Below the pieces are notes generated by a model. The model saw only the letters and a program-made list of their open reading frames with translations, was not told the DNA's origin and did no database searches. Of a stretch of 64,000 bases of DNA, positions 7,403-16,167 are shown one piece after another. The DNA comes from Caulobacter sp. Root343. GTDB taxonomy: Bacteria > Pseudomonadota > Alphaproteobacteria > Caulobacterales > Caulobacteraceae. How positions within the stretch are numbered: the first letter of the stretch is position 1; each line of letters starts with the position of its first letter. Made by a program: the position numbers and the translations under genes. The stretch is taken from positions 726,089 to 790,088 of the forward strand of contig NZ_LMDF01000006.1 in the NCBI RefSeq assembly GCF_001425745.1, given 5' to 3'.

Positions 7403-9298
7403 ATGTCCTCACGCCGCCTGAGCGCCGCCCTGGCGGCCGCGCTTCTCGTCTGCGCCGCCTCGGCGGCGGCCGATCCGTTGGCCGCCACGGGACGGTGGAG
7501 CGCCCATGAGCGGAGCGCGGCGCGCACGCCGCCGATGGGCTGGAACAGCTGGAACGCCTTCACCAGCGACATCGACGAAGACAAGATCATGGGCTCGGCG
7601 AACGTCCTGGTCTCATCGGGCCTGGCCGCCAAGGGCTATCGCTACGTCAATCTCGACGACGGCTGGTGGCTGAAGCGCCGGGCCTCGGACGGCCGCATGC
7701 TGATCCGGGCGGCGCGTTTCCCCTCGGCTGCGACCGCCAATGGCGACACCAGCTTCCGCCCGCTCACCGACCGCCTTCACGCCATGGGGCTGAAGGCGGG
7801 GATCTATTCCGACATAGGCCGAAACAGCTGCGGCCAGGTGTTCACCTCGACCTTTCCCAACCAGCCGGAAGGCGATGTGCGCGAACGCGAGGTTGGTCTC
7901 TACGGTCACATCGATCAGGACATCGGCCTCTATTTCGGAGAGTGGGGCTTCGATCTGATCAAGGTGGACGGCTGCGGGGTGCGCGGTCTCGGCCCCGCCG
8001 ACCCCAGGGTCAAGGCCGGGCAGTATCGAGCGCTCGGGCCGTTCGTTGACATCGACTCTCTGGGGCGAACCGACATTCCTACGGTCCGTGGGCTTTACGA
8101 GGACGTCGGCCGGGCGCTGGACAAGCACAATCCCGACGGCGACTTCGTCTATTCGCTTTGCCTGTGGGGCGCGGCCGACGTGCGGTCTTGGGGCAAGAAC
8201 GTCGGGGCGATGTCGCGCACCAGCGAGGACATCTCGCCGACCTGGAGCCGCATGCTGCACAATCTCGACAGCGTCTCGCGGCGGCCGCTCTACGCCCATC
8301 CGGGGACGTGGAACGATCCGGACATGCTCTTTGTCGGCAAGGGCGACTTCGACGCCGACCATCTCGAGGCCGCCCGGTCGCACTTCGCGCTCTGGGCGAT
8401 GGTCAACGCCCCGCTGCTGATCGGCTATGACCTGCGCAACGCCAATCCCGCCTTGCTGGAGATCCTCGGCGCCGAACAGGTGATCGCCCTGAACCAGGAT
8501 CCGGCGGGCAACCAGGCCGTCCTGGCGTTCGATTCCGCCGACCTCTCGATCTTCGTCAAGACGCTGGCCAGCGGCGACAAGGCCGTGGCGATCCTCAACC
8601 GCACCGCCGCGCCGGCCGAGGCGATCCTGACCGCCGAGCACCTGAAGTTCCTGGCCGACGCCGATATCGATCTGACGGACCTCTGGTCCGGCCAAGCCTC
8701 CCGTTTCAAAGGTGAGCGCAAGTTCCAGCTCGCGCCGCGCCAGACCCTGCTGTTCTCGGCCAAGGGCAAGCGACGGCTGGCGGACGGCGTCTTCCTGTCC
8801 GAGCAGCCCGGCGCGGTCAATCCGGCCATCGACGGCGTAGTCACCCCGCAGGCCGACCCGCTGGTTCATCGGGCGATCCTGCCCTGGCGCGGCACGCGCG
8901 GCGCCGGCGAGCCGCCTCGCTACGGCGGCTGGGGCGGCGCCCAGGCCGATCGGACGCCCTATGATCAGGAGCTGGCGATCGCGAGCCAGCGGTTCGGCGC
9001 CGGCCTCGGCGTCCTGGCCAATTCGCGGCTGGAGGTTCGCAACGCCGGCTTCCGACGCTTCACCGCGACCGTCGGCGTTGACGACAGCGCGATAGATCGC
9101 GGCCGGGCCATCACCTTCCTGGTCTATGGCGACGGCAAGCTGCTGGGGCGCTCGCGGCCCTTGAAGTTTGGCCAGAAGGCGCAGCCGCTCAGCATCGACG
9201 TGGCCGGCGTGCGATTAATCGAGCTGGTCGCACGGGCGGCCAAGGCGGACCCGCATCCGGATCCCGTCACCTGGGGCGAGGCGGCTCTGCGACGCTAG
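7403..9298 (+). CDS. GH27 alpha-galactosidase-type hydrolase, exported
   Basis: A 631-residue secreted clan GH-D enzyme. The start at 7403 gives a compact signal peptide (MSSRRLSAALAAALLVCAASAAADP); an in-frame ATG at 7376 would add nine residues. The catalytic barrel opens with the family signature TPPMGWNSWNAF, has the nucleophile aspartate in FDLIKVDGCG, SLCLWG, and the acid/base aspartate in GTWNDPDML. A C-terminal beta-sandwich (about residues 390-480) and a tail resembling an NPCBM domain follow. GH27 also contains beta-L-arabinopyranosidases, which would suit the arabinose theme. Its last 84 bases overlap the end of the convergent GntR gene. Confidence 0.83.
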   Translation: MSSRRLSAALAAALLVCAASAAADPLAATGRWSAHERSAARTPPMGWNSWNAFTSDIDEDKIMGSANVLVSSGLAAKGYRYVNLDDGWWLKRRASDGRMLIRAARFPSAATANGDTSFRPLTDRLHAMGLKAGIYSDIGRNSCGQVFTSTFPNQPEGDVREREVGLYGHIDQDIGLYFGEWGFDLIKVDGCGVRGLGPADPRVKAGQYRALGPFVDIDSLGRTDIPTVRGLYEDVGRALDKHNPDGDFVYSLCLWGAADVRSWGKNVGAMSRTSEDISPTWSRMLHNLDSVSRRPLYAHPGTWNDPDMLFVGKGDFDADHLEAARSHFALWAMVNAPLLIGYDLRNANPALLEILGAEQVIALNQDPAGNQAVLAFDSADLSIFVKTLASGDKAVAILNRTAAPAEAILTAEHLKFLADADIDLTDLWSGQASRFKGERKFQLAPRQTLLFSAKGKRRLADGVFLSEQPGAVNPAIDGVVTPQADPLVHRAILPWRGTRGAGEPPRYGGWGGAQADRTPYDQELAIASQRFGAGLGVLANSRLEVRNAGFRRFTATVGVDDSAIDRGRAITFLVYGDGKLLGRSRPLKFGQKAQPLSIDVAGVRLIELVARAAKADPHPDPVTWGEAALRR

Positions 9299-10099
9299 AG
9301 GCTTAGGACCGAGGCTCGTCCCGGGAGCCGCATCGGCGGTCGATCGCCGGTTCCAGCGACCGCCGTGGTGCGCGCCCTCGAGGTTGATCCGAGCAAGGCG
9401 TTCCTGCGCCTCGAAGTCGGACACCGCGGCGAGATAGGCGTCGAAGAGCGCGCCGACGGCCTGGCGTGTCGCGGAGGGCGAGCGCTGCGCCAACGCCTCG
9501 ACCACCCGCGCCTGCAGCGTCCGGATCGACCGCGACGAGCGGGCCAGCGCCGCGTTGAAGGGGCCGCGAAGTCCGGGCCGGGTGGCGGCCAGATCCCAGA
9601 GGTTCTCGATCGAGGCCGCGATCGCCGCGTTGTCGCTGGCCCGGGCCAGGGCGACATGAAAGCGGCGGCAACACTCGGCGGTGGTCGCGCCCGGCGCGCT
9701 GGGGGGCGGGGAGGCGGGCAGGGAGCCCTCCGTCGCGTCGAGGCCCGCGGCGAGACTGGCCGCCTGGATCTCGAAGGCGCGGCAGGCCTCCAGCAGGGCC
9801 ACCAGGTCGACGGAAGAGTTCCCGCCCAGGCCGCTCCTGGGCTCGGCGCCGATCACCTGGCTGCCCGATCCGTGACGCGAGACGATCAGCCCCAGGCACT
9901 CCAGGATGATCAAGGCTTCGCGCAAGGCCGTGCGGCTGACGCCGAACTCGCTCAGCAGCTCCTGCTCGGTCGGCAGCCAGTCGCCACGGCGGAAGACCCC
10001 GGCCTTGATGCGGCTCATCAATTCATAGGCCAGCCGCTGCGGCGCGCGTCGCCCCAGCGGGGTCACCTGGGCGGCGCGCAGAGAACCAAACGACGACAT
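9215..10099 (-). CDS. GntR-family transcriptional regulator (FadR subfamily)
   Basis: A 294-residue repressor-type protein. The N-terminal winged helix is clear (QRLAYELMSRIKAGVFRRGDWLPTEQELLSEFGVSRTALREALIILECLGLIVSRHGSG), followed from about residue 100 by a degenerate FCD-type ligand domain with a long linker. The tail (about 30 residues) is read from DNA that also encodes the end of the GH27 enzyme on the other strand, suggesting an extended C-terminus. It probably controls the adjacent sugar genes in response to a sugar acid. The motif GAGTAATTAGGG lies directly before the start and carries a weak Shine-Dalgarno. Confidence 0.82.
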   Translation of the reverse strand: MSSFGSLRAAQVTPLGRRAPQRLAYELMSRIKAGVFRRGDWLPTEQELLSEFGVSRTALREALIILECLGLIVSRHGSGSQVIGAEPRSGLGGNSSVDLVALLEACRAFEIQAASLAAGLDATEGSLPASPPPSAPGATTAECCRRFHVALARASDNAAIAASIENLWDLAATRPGLRGPFNAALARSSRSIRTLQARVVEALAQRSPSATRQAVGALFDAYLAAVSDFEAQERLARINLEGAHHGGRWNRRSTADAAPGTSLGPKPLASQSRLAPGDGIRMRVRLGRPCDQLD

Positions 10100-10398
10100 C
10101 GCGAACCCTAATTACTCAGGAAAAAATATGATTTTAGGGTCCCCTCGTCGAGAGGATTCTCATATTTGACAATGTTTCCATATATAAAATGACGGACTCA
10201 TCGGTGGCGCCCACAACGATGAATCTTCCGGAGATTTCGAGATCGGAGCGGTCGCTTGAAGGGGCGCGTTGGTCTGGTGGTGAAACGGGATTTCAGCCGG
10301 CTATCTAGGCCGACGAAAGCACGCGCACGCGATCGCCGCTCGAAGCCTTGGTGGCGGTGTTTCAACTCGGATTTGGTAGGCCGTAGGCGACGGCCGGA
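10100..10398. other. Intergenic region between two GntR genes, with AT-rich segment
   Basis: No convincing gene lies here; a short plus-strand frame at 10256-10507 has poor protein character and runs into the next gene. An AT-rich patch at 10120-10196 (including TTGACA at 10166-10171) probably holds the promoter of the leftward GntR gene. A third copy of GAGTAATTA is at 10109-10117. Confidence 0.5.
10109..10117 (-). other. Shared motif GAGTAATTA, copy 3
   Basis: Minus strand GAGTAATTAGGG ending six bases before the ATG of the first GntR gene. It is identical over 12 bases to the GH51 copy. Confidence 0.4.
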
Positions 10399-11142
10399 TT
10401 ACATGGACGAGCGGGTGTCATCCAACGCCAGATCGACGAGCGCGCGCATCGCCGCGCTCGCCGCCTCTGGATCTCCAGCGACGATGGCGTCGCAGACCCT
10501 GGCGTGATCAGGCACCGGATCGCGCGGCAGGGCGCGCGAGCGCTGCTTGAATTCCGTCGTCCAGCTGACCGCGGCGCTGATGCTGGCGCTGAGCGCGATC
10601 ATGGCATCGTTGTGCGAGGCGCGCAGAAGAGCGTCGTGAAAGGCTCGGTCCGCCGCGCGGCCCGCTTCCGTGGCCAGGGTGTGGCGTCGCATGCCGGCCA
10701 GGGCGTCCTTCATCGCCTTGATGTCGTCCTTGTCGCGGCGCTCGGCGGCGAACCGCGCCGCGGCCGGTTCGACCACCGCGCGCAGTTCGAAGAGGTCGCG
10801 CACCAGGCCGGCGTCCGGCTCGGCCGAGAACGCCCAGGCCAGGACCATGGGATCGAGGATGTGCCAGCGATTGCGGGGGAGAACTCGGGTCCCCGCCTTG
10901 GGCCGGCTTTCCACCAGGCCCTTGGCGGTCAGGACCTGGACCGCCTCGCGATAAGCGCTTCGCGAGACGTCCAGCGCCGCGGCGTTGGCGATCTCTCCGC
11001 TGAGCGTCTCGCCGGGCGCGATCTCGCCCGAGACGATGGCCGTTCCCAGATAGTGCGCCACCGCCCCGCGTAGACGTCGCCCAGACCCTTTCGCCGATCG
11101 CATGATCGGCTTGTCGTCCGGCTCGTCCGTCGGCATGGGCAT
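10399..11142 (-). CDS. GntR-family transcriptional regulator (FadR subfamily, sugar-acid type)
   Basis: A 247-residue regulator with an N-terminal winged helix (GTAIVSGEIAPGETLSGEIANAAALDVSRSAYREAVQVLTAKGLVESRPKAGTRVLP) and an all-helical FCD domain (from WHILDPMVLAWAF through LVRDLFELRAVVEPAAARFAAERR, with histidines in FHDALLRASHNDAM that likely bind a metal). The sequence N-terminal to FCD resembles DgoR/UxuR-like regulators of hexonate and hexuronate use. Start chosen at 11142 after AGGAG; a second ATG lies two codons in. A palindrome-like site 55 bases upstream suggests autoregulation. No catabolic gene is adjacent, so its target is unknown. Confidence 0.85.
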   Translation of the reverse strand: MPMPTDEPDDKPIMRSAKGSGRRLRGAVAHYLGTAIVSGEIAPGETLSGEIANAAALDVSRSAYREAVQVLTAKGLVESRPKAGTRVLPRNRWHILDPMVLAWAFSAEPDAGLVRDLFELRAVVEPAAARFAAERRDKDDIKAMKDALAGMRRHTLATEAGRAADRAFHDALLRASHNDAMIALSASISAAVSWTTEFKQRSRALPRDPVPDHARVCDAIVAGDPEAASAAMRALVDLALDDTRSSM

Positions 11143-11196
11143 GGGGCTCCTGAGTGTGAAGCATCCTATAAGCGCAACCGGCTCAGCGTTGGCAAG

Positions 11197-11207
11197 TTGT
11201 CAGGCAA
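11197..11207. promoter_or_regulatory. GntR/FadR-type operator candidate
   Basis: TTGTCAGGCAA, an imperfect inverted repeat of the kind FadR-subfamily repressors bind (TTGTCnGACAA-like), 55 bases upstream of the GntR start at 11142. Confidence 0.4.
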
Positions 11208-11480
11208 TTTGGCGGCGCGAAAGACGTCGGCAGGTCAGTGCAACCTCCAGGAATACTAAGGAAATCCGATCTGACCTCGAGACGAAGAACCCGCGCGGCC
11301 CGCCCTCGCGGAAGGAGAGGTCAGACCTCAGGCTCAACCTTAACCATCAGGCTCGACTCGGCGAATACGCACTAGCGGCCGCCGGCCCAGTCCTTGATGA
11401 AAAGACGGCCGACGCCTGGAAGGAGGCGCCGGCCGGGATAGCCGATCGGAGGAGGTGGGTGATCGGCCAGGAGGCAAGGC

Positions 11481-11504
11481 GGCCGCGCCGTCGCCGGCGC
11501 GGCC
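11481..11504 (-). terminator. Hairpin downstream of the second TonB-dependent receptor
   Basis: A perfect 9-bp stem (GGCCGCGCC / GGCGCGGCC) with a 6-nt loop, starting eight bases past the receptor stop. No strong T run follows on the minus strand, so termination may be weak. Confidence 0.45.
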
Positions 11505-11511
11505 CGGGCGA

Positions 11512-14500
11512 TCAGAACCGGAAGCGGACGCCCGCGCGGTACATCCGGCCGACGATGTCGTACAGCGCCGGATTGGCGTAGTTCGGCGACTTGGCCGGAG
11601 CGCGGTCGAACATGTTGTCGACCTTGAAGTAGGCCGTCACGTTCTCGCGGAGGGCGTATGTTCCGCCGACGTCCATGTAGAACGCGCCCGGCATGAAGTT
11701 CTTGTCGATCGTCGGCGCGTTGGGCGTGGAGACGGGGCAGGTCCCGGGCGCGCAGACGACGTACTGGTTGCCGTAGTTGCCGTCGGTGAACCAGCGCTCC
11801 TGCAGCGTCAGGCTGAAGCGGTCCGTTTCGTAGCTCTGGATCGCCAGCCACTTCCAGTTGGGGGTGTTGCCCTGGTTCACGCCCGCGGAGTCGACCGGCA
11901 CCGTGCCGGGCAGGCCCGTGTCGGTCCAGAAGTCGCGGATGTGGGTGGCTAGGGCCCGCAGCGTGAAGTTGCCCGAGAGGCCCAGCGGCTGCTGCCAGCG
12001 ATAGCTGGCCTCGATGTCGAAGCCGCTGGTCTTGATCGACGCCAGGTTGAAGGACTGGACGTTGATGTAGTTCGGGCCGTTGGTGTTGTTGAGGTTATAG
12101 GCGCTGCAGGTCTGCGGCAGGATGTTGCGATAGCAGTAGTCGACGATCTGGGCCGCGCCCAGGCTGGAGACGACGTCGTCGACCTTGATCTTGTAGTAGT
12201 CGAACGACGCGCTGAAGCCCGGCAGCCAGGACGGATTGGCCAGGACGATGCCGATCTGGGAGTTGCGCGCGATTTCCGGCGTCAGGTTGGGGTTGCCGAC
12301 GGCGTTCTGGATCGCCACCACGTTCCGATTGTTCACCGGATCGAAGAAGTTCGGCAGGGTCGTGGTGACAGGCGCGGCGAACAGTTCCGACAGGTTGGGG
12401 GCGCGGACGTCTCGCGAGGTCACGCCGCGTAGGCGCAGGCCCTCGATCGGCGTGTCCCAGGTGCCGCCCGCCTTCCAGGTCCAGATCGTGCCCGAGGTGC
12501 TGTAGTCGGTCACCCGCGCCGCGGCGTTGAAGTTGGCGCGACCGACGGTGTCGTTGTCGAACAGCGGCAGGTCGATTTCCAGGAAGGCTTCCTTGACGTT
12601 GTAGACGCCGTCGCCGTTCTTGTAGTTGCCCGCGTGCCAGTTGTTGCCGACGGCGTTCAGCAGCGGATCGGCCGGATAGGCGCCGCCGTAGGGGCTGCGA
12701 GCGGCGACGCCGGCGCCGTACGGGTCGGCCCGGACGGTGTAGAATTCCCGGCGATACTCGGCGCCGAACGCCACCGACAGCGGGCCGGCCCACAGGTCGA
12801 TCGGCGCGCCCGAGAAGTTCAGGCTGGCCACGTCCTGGGTCATGCGCAGGCGCTGGAACGGACCGGCGGCGGGCTGGACATATTCCAGGGCCGCGGCCGA
12901 GGGCGGCTTGCCGCCGAAGATGTTGAGCGGCTGGCAGCCGCTGGCGCGCGCCACCGGATCGGCGCAGACGATCGCGCCGTTCAGCGTGGTGGCCTGGATC
13001 GCCTGGTTGAAGCGCGGGGTCAGCAGGATGTGGTCGACGTCGACCGCGGTCTTGTTGACGCCATGCTCGTAGTAGGCGTCGTAGCTCCAGTCCTTGCTGA
13101 GCAGCCCGAACTTGCCCTTCAGGCCGCCGACGACGCGGTACTGGCGACGATCGGTGTGAACCTTGGTGTTGGGCAGCACCGCGTTGCTGACGCCGTACTG
13201 GAAGCTGGTGATGCCCGCCGTCGCGCAGGCCGTCTGCACCGAGGCCGGCACGTACGGGTTGGAGCACTGCAGCGTCAGGCCGGTCTTGTTCATGCCGTTG
13301 ACGGGCTGGTTGTGGGTCTTGACCTGGCCCAGGTTGAACGAGACGTAGGCCTCGTTGTTTTCGGCGAAGTCGTAGCCGATGCGCCCGTAGCCGACCTTGC
13401 GTTCGATCGCCGACTGCAGCGTGCGGCCGCTGTCGACATTGCCCGACAGGTCGCCGCCGACGCAGGAGCCCGGGAAGCAGCCGATGACGGCGCCGTTGGC
13501 GGCCTTGGACGGCACGCCGCCCGAGCCGTATTGGAACTGGAATGGCTGGCCGCTCTGGTCGAAGGCGGTGCCTTGCAGCGGGCCGGCGGTGATCAGGCCG
13601 TACTTGGTGTAGGCGTAGGGCTGGACGTTGTCGCGCATCACATATTGCGGCGAACCGTCGTTGGTGACGTTGCGGTTGATCATCGTCGTCTGGGTGAACC
13701 AGTCGCGATCGCCCGCCAGGTCCAGGCCGAAGTCGCCAGGACCGACGCCGTTTTCCTTGGCCCACTCGACGCTGCCGACCACGTGCACGCGATCGCCGGC
13801 GAAGCTGCGGCCACCGGCCAGTTGCACCAGGCCCTGCTCGTTGTCGCCGTAGGTCGAGACGCCCGCTTGGACGTTGCCCTTCAGCCCGGTGAAGCGGGTG
13901 TTGGTGATGAAGTTGACCACGCCGCCCACCGCGTCGGAGCCGTAAGAGGCGGAGGCGCCGCCATTCACGACGTCGACGCGCTGGATCAGCAGCTGCGGGA
14001 ACAGGCTGACGTCCGTGACGCCCGTGTAGTAGGCGCCGACTACGCGCTGGCCGTCCAGCAGGGTCAGGGTGCGGATCGTGCCCAGGCCGCGCAGCGAGAA
14101 CGAGCTCAGGCCCTGCTGGCCGCTGGACGTGCTGAAGGTGTTGGTCGTCGAGCCGCTCGAACCCTGCAGCGACGGCAGCTGGACGATGGTGGCGAAGACG
14201 TTTGGCTGGGCGTTGTTCTGGATCTGGGCTTCGCCGATCACCGAGGTCGGCGTCGGCGCCGTGAAGCCCGTGGTCTGGATGCGCGTGCCGGTGACGACGA
14301 TCTCGCTGACCGTGGCGGTTTCTGCCGCCGCCGGTTTCGGGCCGCCGCTGGGGACGGCTACGGACGGAGCCGTCTGCGCCATCGCCGGCGCGGCGAACAG
14401 GGCGGTGACCAGGGCAAGGATGCTGGCCGACGTCAGCGCCGCCGAACCTCGGCGCGCCTGGAACCCGTCGGCGTCGCGTCGCCGGGGCGATGCGAGGTCA

Positions 14501-14577
14501 GGATGTCGGAGTATTTCGGTGTCGCGAGCTTCGTTGGCGGCGCGGCCGCGCGAAGGCGTATTGCCCTTGGTGTTCAT
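11512..14577 (-). CDS. TonB-dependent receptor, oligosaccharide type
   Basis: A complete 1021-residue outer-membrane receptor. It has a long N-terminal region before the signal core (ALTSASILALVTALFAAPAMAQ), a TonB box (VSEIVVTGTRI), a plug (about residues 95-210, with YGSDAVGGVVNFITNTRFTGL) and a 22-strand barrel ending in the required aromatic residue (AGVRFRF). The insertion with several cysteines (CFPGSCVGG, CSNP, CADP, CQPLN) is typical of large surface loops. Two near-identical palindromes upstream and a LacI gene behind them suggest substrate-controlled expression. It resembles Caulobacter receptors of the FecA/CirA oligosaccharide group; the ligand cannot be read from the sequence. 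Confidence 0.93.
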   Translation of the reverse strand: MNTKGNTPSRGRAANEARDTEILRHPDLASPRRRDADGFQARRGSAALTSASILALVTALFAAPAMAQTAPSVAVPSGGPKPAAAETATVSEIVVTGTRIQTTGFTAPTPTSVIGEAQIQNNAQPNVFATIVQLPSLQGSSGSTTNTFSTSSGQQGLSSFSLRGLGTIRTLTLLDGQRVVGAYYTGVTDVSLFPQLLIQRVDVVNGGASASYGSDAVGGVVNFITNTRFTGLKGNVQAGVSTYGDNEQGLVQLAGGRSFAGDRVHVVGSVEWAKENGVGPGDFGLDLAGDRDWFTQTTMINRNVTNDGSPQYVMRDNVQPYAYTKYGLITAGPLQGTAFDQSGQPFQFQYGSGGVPSKAANGAVIGCFPGSCVGGDLSGNVDSGRTLQSAIERKVGYGRIGYDFAENNEAYVSFNLGQVKTHNQPVNGMNKTGLTLQCSNPYVPASVQTACATAGITSFQYGVSNAVLPNTKVHTDRRQYRVVGGLKGKFGLLSKDWSYDAYYEHGVNKTAVDVDHILLTPRFNQAIQATTLNGAIVCADPVARASGCQPLNIFGGKPPSAAALEYVQPAAGPFQRLRMTQDVASLNFSGAPIDLWAGPLSVAFGAEYRREFYTVRADPYGAGVAARSPYGGAYPADPLLNAVGNNWHAGNYKNGDGVYNVKEAFLEIDLPLFDNDTVGRANFNAAARVTDYSTSGTIWTWKAGGTWDTPIEGLRLRGVTSRDVRAPNLSELFAAPVTTTLPNFFDPVNNRNVVAIQNAVGNPNLTPEIARNSQIGIVLANPSWLPGFSASFDYYKIKVDDVVSSLGAAQIVDYCYRNILPQTCSAYNLNNTNGPNYINVQSFNLASIKTSGFDIEASYRWQQPLGLSGNFTLRALATHIRDFWTDTGLPGTVPVDSAGVNQGNTPNWKWLAIQSYETDRFSLTLQERWFTDGNYGNQYVVCAPGTCPVSTPNAPTIDKNFMPGAFYMDVGGTYALRENVTAYFKVDNMFDRAPAKSPNYANPALYDIVGRMYRAGVRFRF

Positions 14578-14651
14578 TCTCGTCCCTCCCTTTGCAGGCG
14601 TTGTCGCGCCTGACTCGATTTGACGTCCAACAGGCCTTTTGATCGGCTATG

Positions 14652-14663
14652 TTAGCGTTATCG
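14652..14663. promoter_or_regulatory. LacI-type operator candidate, TBDR promoter
   Basis: On the minus strand GATAACGCTAAC, 75 bases before the receptor start. It matches the site at 14806-14817 in 11 of 12 bases, pointing to the LacI protein encoded next door. Confidence 0.55.
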
Positions 14664-14805
14664 TAAAAAGGGGTAGGCTGCGCCTCGGGCCCTGTCAATA
14701 CTCCGACATAATATCCTCAAGCCGCGTTGGTTGAAGCTCGGCAATAGCGTTGATCAGCCGATTTCACGGCCAAGGCGTTGTCGCCGGCACGCAAGCGCAA
14801 CAGAT

Positions 14806-14820
14806 GATAACGTTAACGTT
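14806..14820. promoter_or_regulatory. LacI-type operator candidate with 12-bp palindrome
   Basis: GATAACGTTAAC followed by GTT; bases 14809-14820 form the perfect palindrome AACGTTAACGTT. It lies between the LacI stop and the receptor, about 155 bp from the first operator, a spacing that would allow looping. Confidence 0.55.
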
Positions 14821-14859
14821 GACGCCGAAGATGCTCGCGCCTCGCCATTCAGATCGCGC

Positions 14860-15897
14860 CTAGGGGACGGATATCGCCGAGGTCGACTGGCGCCGTGTGA
14901 TCTGGTGGTCGAGCACCCGGTCGTTGGGCTCGCCAACCGCCGGACCGGGATCGGCGATCCGGGCCGCCAGCAGGCCGAGCGCCTCGGCCGCCAGCTTGCG
15001 CACGGGCTGGCGCACGGTCGTGAGCGGCGGCCACAGCGTCACCGCCGCCGAGGTGTCGTCGAAACCCACGACGGTGAGTTCGCCAGGCACGTCGAGATGA
15101 CGGCGGTGGGCGACCGAAACCACCGCGGCGGCCATGTCGTCGTTGCTGGCGAAGATCGCGGTTGGCGGCGAGGCGGCGTCCAGCAGCTGTTCGGCCGCCG
15201 CGAGTCCCGAGGCGAAGCTGAAGTCGCCTTGGGCGATGGCCGTGCGCGCGCCGTCGGTTTCGCGTACGGCGGCGTGGAAGCCGGCCAGGCGTTCGGCGCT
15301 GGCCGCCTGGTCGGGATTGCCCAGGATGAAGCCGAGTTCGCGGTGCCCCAACAGGATCAGCTCGCGGGTCATCTCATAGGCCGCGCGCCGGTCGTCGATG
15401 CGCACGCAGATCGCCCCGTCCACGCCGTAGGCGCCGACCGCGGCCATCGGCAGTCGCGCCTCGCGCAGCACCTGCAGCACCGTCGGCGATTCCCCCAGGG
15501 GCGGGGCCAGGATGACGCCGCCGACGCCCGAGGCCAGCAGGTTCGTGAGCGCGGCGGCGTCCGGCGCGCGGCCGCCCTCGCCCTTGAGCAGGGTCAGGCG
15601 AGCGCCCCGGATCGAGGCTTCCTCGAACACGCCCGTCAGGAAATCGCTCATGAAGGCCGCGCTGGGATTGGCGTAGAGGACGCCGATCCGAAGCTCGGCG
15701 GAGGTCACCAGGCTGCGCGCCGCGACATTGGGGGTGTAGCCGAGATCGCGGATCGCCGCGTCCACCGCCGCGCGCGTTTCGGGACCCACGCCCGCGCGGC
15801 CGTTGATCACCCGCGACACCGTCATCGCGGAGACCCCGACGCGCGCCGCGACATCGACGATCGTCGCGCCGCGTGTAGGTCCAGTCGTTCTCGCCAA
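14860..15897 (-). CDS. LacI-family transcriptional regulator
   Basis: A 345-residue repressor. The N-terminal helix-turn-helix and hinge are textbook (ATIVDVAARVGVSAMTVSRVINGRAGVGPETRAAVDAAIRDLGYTPNVAARSL), followed by a periplasmic-binding-protein-like core with sugar-site residues (SAELRIGVLYANPSAAFMSDFLTGV; AIFASNDDMAAAVV; VVGFDDT; LTTVRQP). It reads toward the receptor gene on the same strand, with GATAACGYTAAC sites between them, so it most likely represses that receptor until its oligosaccharide arrives. The start at 15897 needs only a short leader before the helix-turn-helix. Confidence 0.9.
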   Translation of the reverse strand: MARTTGPTRGATIVDVAARVGVSAMTVSRVINGRAGVGPETRAAVDAAIRDLGYTPNVAARSLVTSAELRIGVLYANPSAAFMSDFLTGVFEEASIRGARLTLLKGEGGRAPDAAALTNLLASGVGGVILAPPLGESPTVLQVLREARLPMAAVGAYGVDGAICVRIDDRRAAYEMTRELILLGHRELGFILGNPDQAASAERLAGFHAAVRETDGARTAIAQGDFSFASGLAAAEQLLDAASPPTAIFASNDDMAAAVVSVAHRRHLDVPGELTVVGFDDTSAAVTLWPPLTTVRQPVRKLAAEALGLLAARIADPGPAVGEPNDRVLDHQITRRQSTSAISVP

Positions 15898-16044
15898 CCC
15901 TATCCCCCGCCGTATTCAAGGCTCGAGCGGTTCACTAACCCATCGCGCGCCCGGCGCATAATCGTGGGCGCGAGGCTGCGTGAACGGGCGCCGCGAACGG
16001 TCCGATGCGGCCGCTCTAAGTCGTCGATTTTGGAATGTTTGAAA

Positions 16045-16119
16045 TGGTGGATGCTGCAGGGATTGAACCTGCGACCCCCTCGGTGTGAACGAGGTGCTCT
16101 CCCGCTGAGCTAAGCATCC
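16045..16119 (-). tRNA. tRNA-Val (anticodon CAC)
   Basis: A 75-nt cloverleaf with encoded CCA. The acceptor GGATGCT pairs with AGCATCC; the D arm is AGCTCAGCGGGAGAGC; the anticodon stem CCTCG / CGAGG encloses the loop TTCACAC with anticodon CAC; the T arm is GCAGG-TTCAATC-CCTGC. Confidence 0.95.
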
Positions 16120-16167
16120 GCCTTGTCGGTTCGGGCCGTGAAGGACCGATCCGCGAGAGGAGGGGGC

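Larger units (their letters stand above)
11143..11511. other. 369-bp intergenic region
   Basis: I see no gene. It holds the control region of the leftward GntR gene on its left side and a terminator-like hairpin of the second TBDR on its right. Confidence 0.5.

Noticed and set aside
10256..10507. Small plus-strand gene between the two GntR genes
   Set aside because: No ribosome-binding site, Arg/Ser-rich shadow composition, and it runs into the antisense of the second GntR gene.
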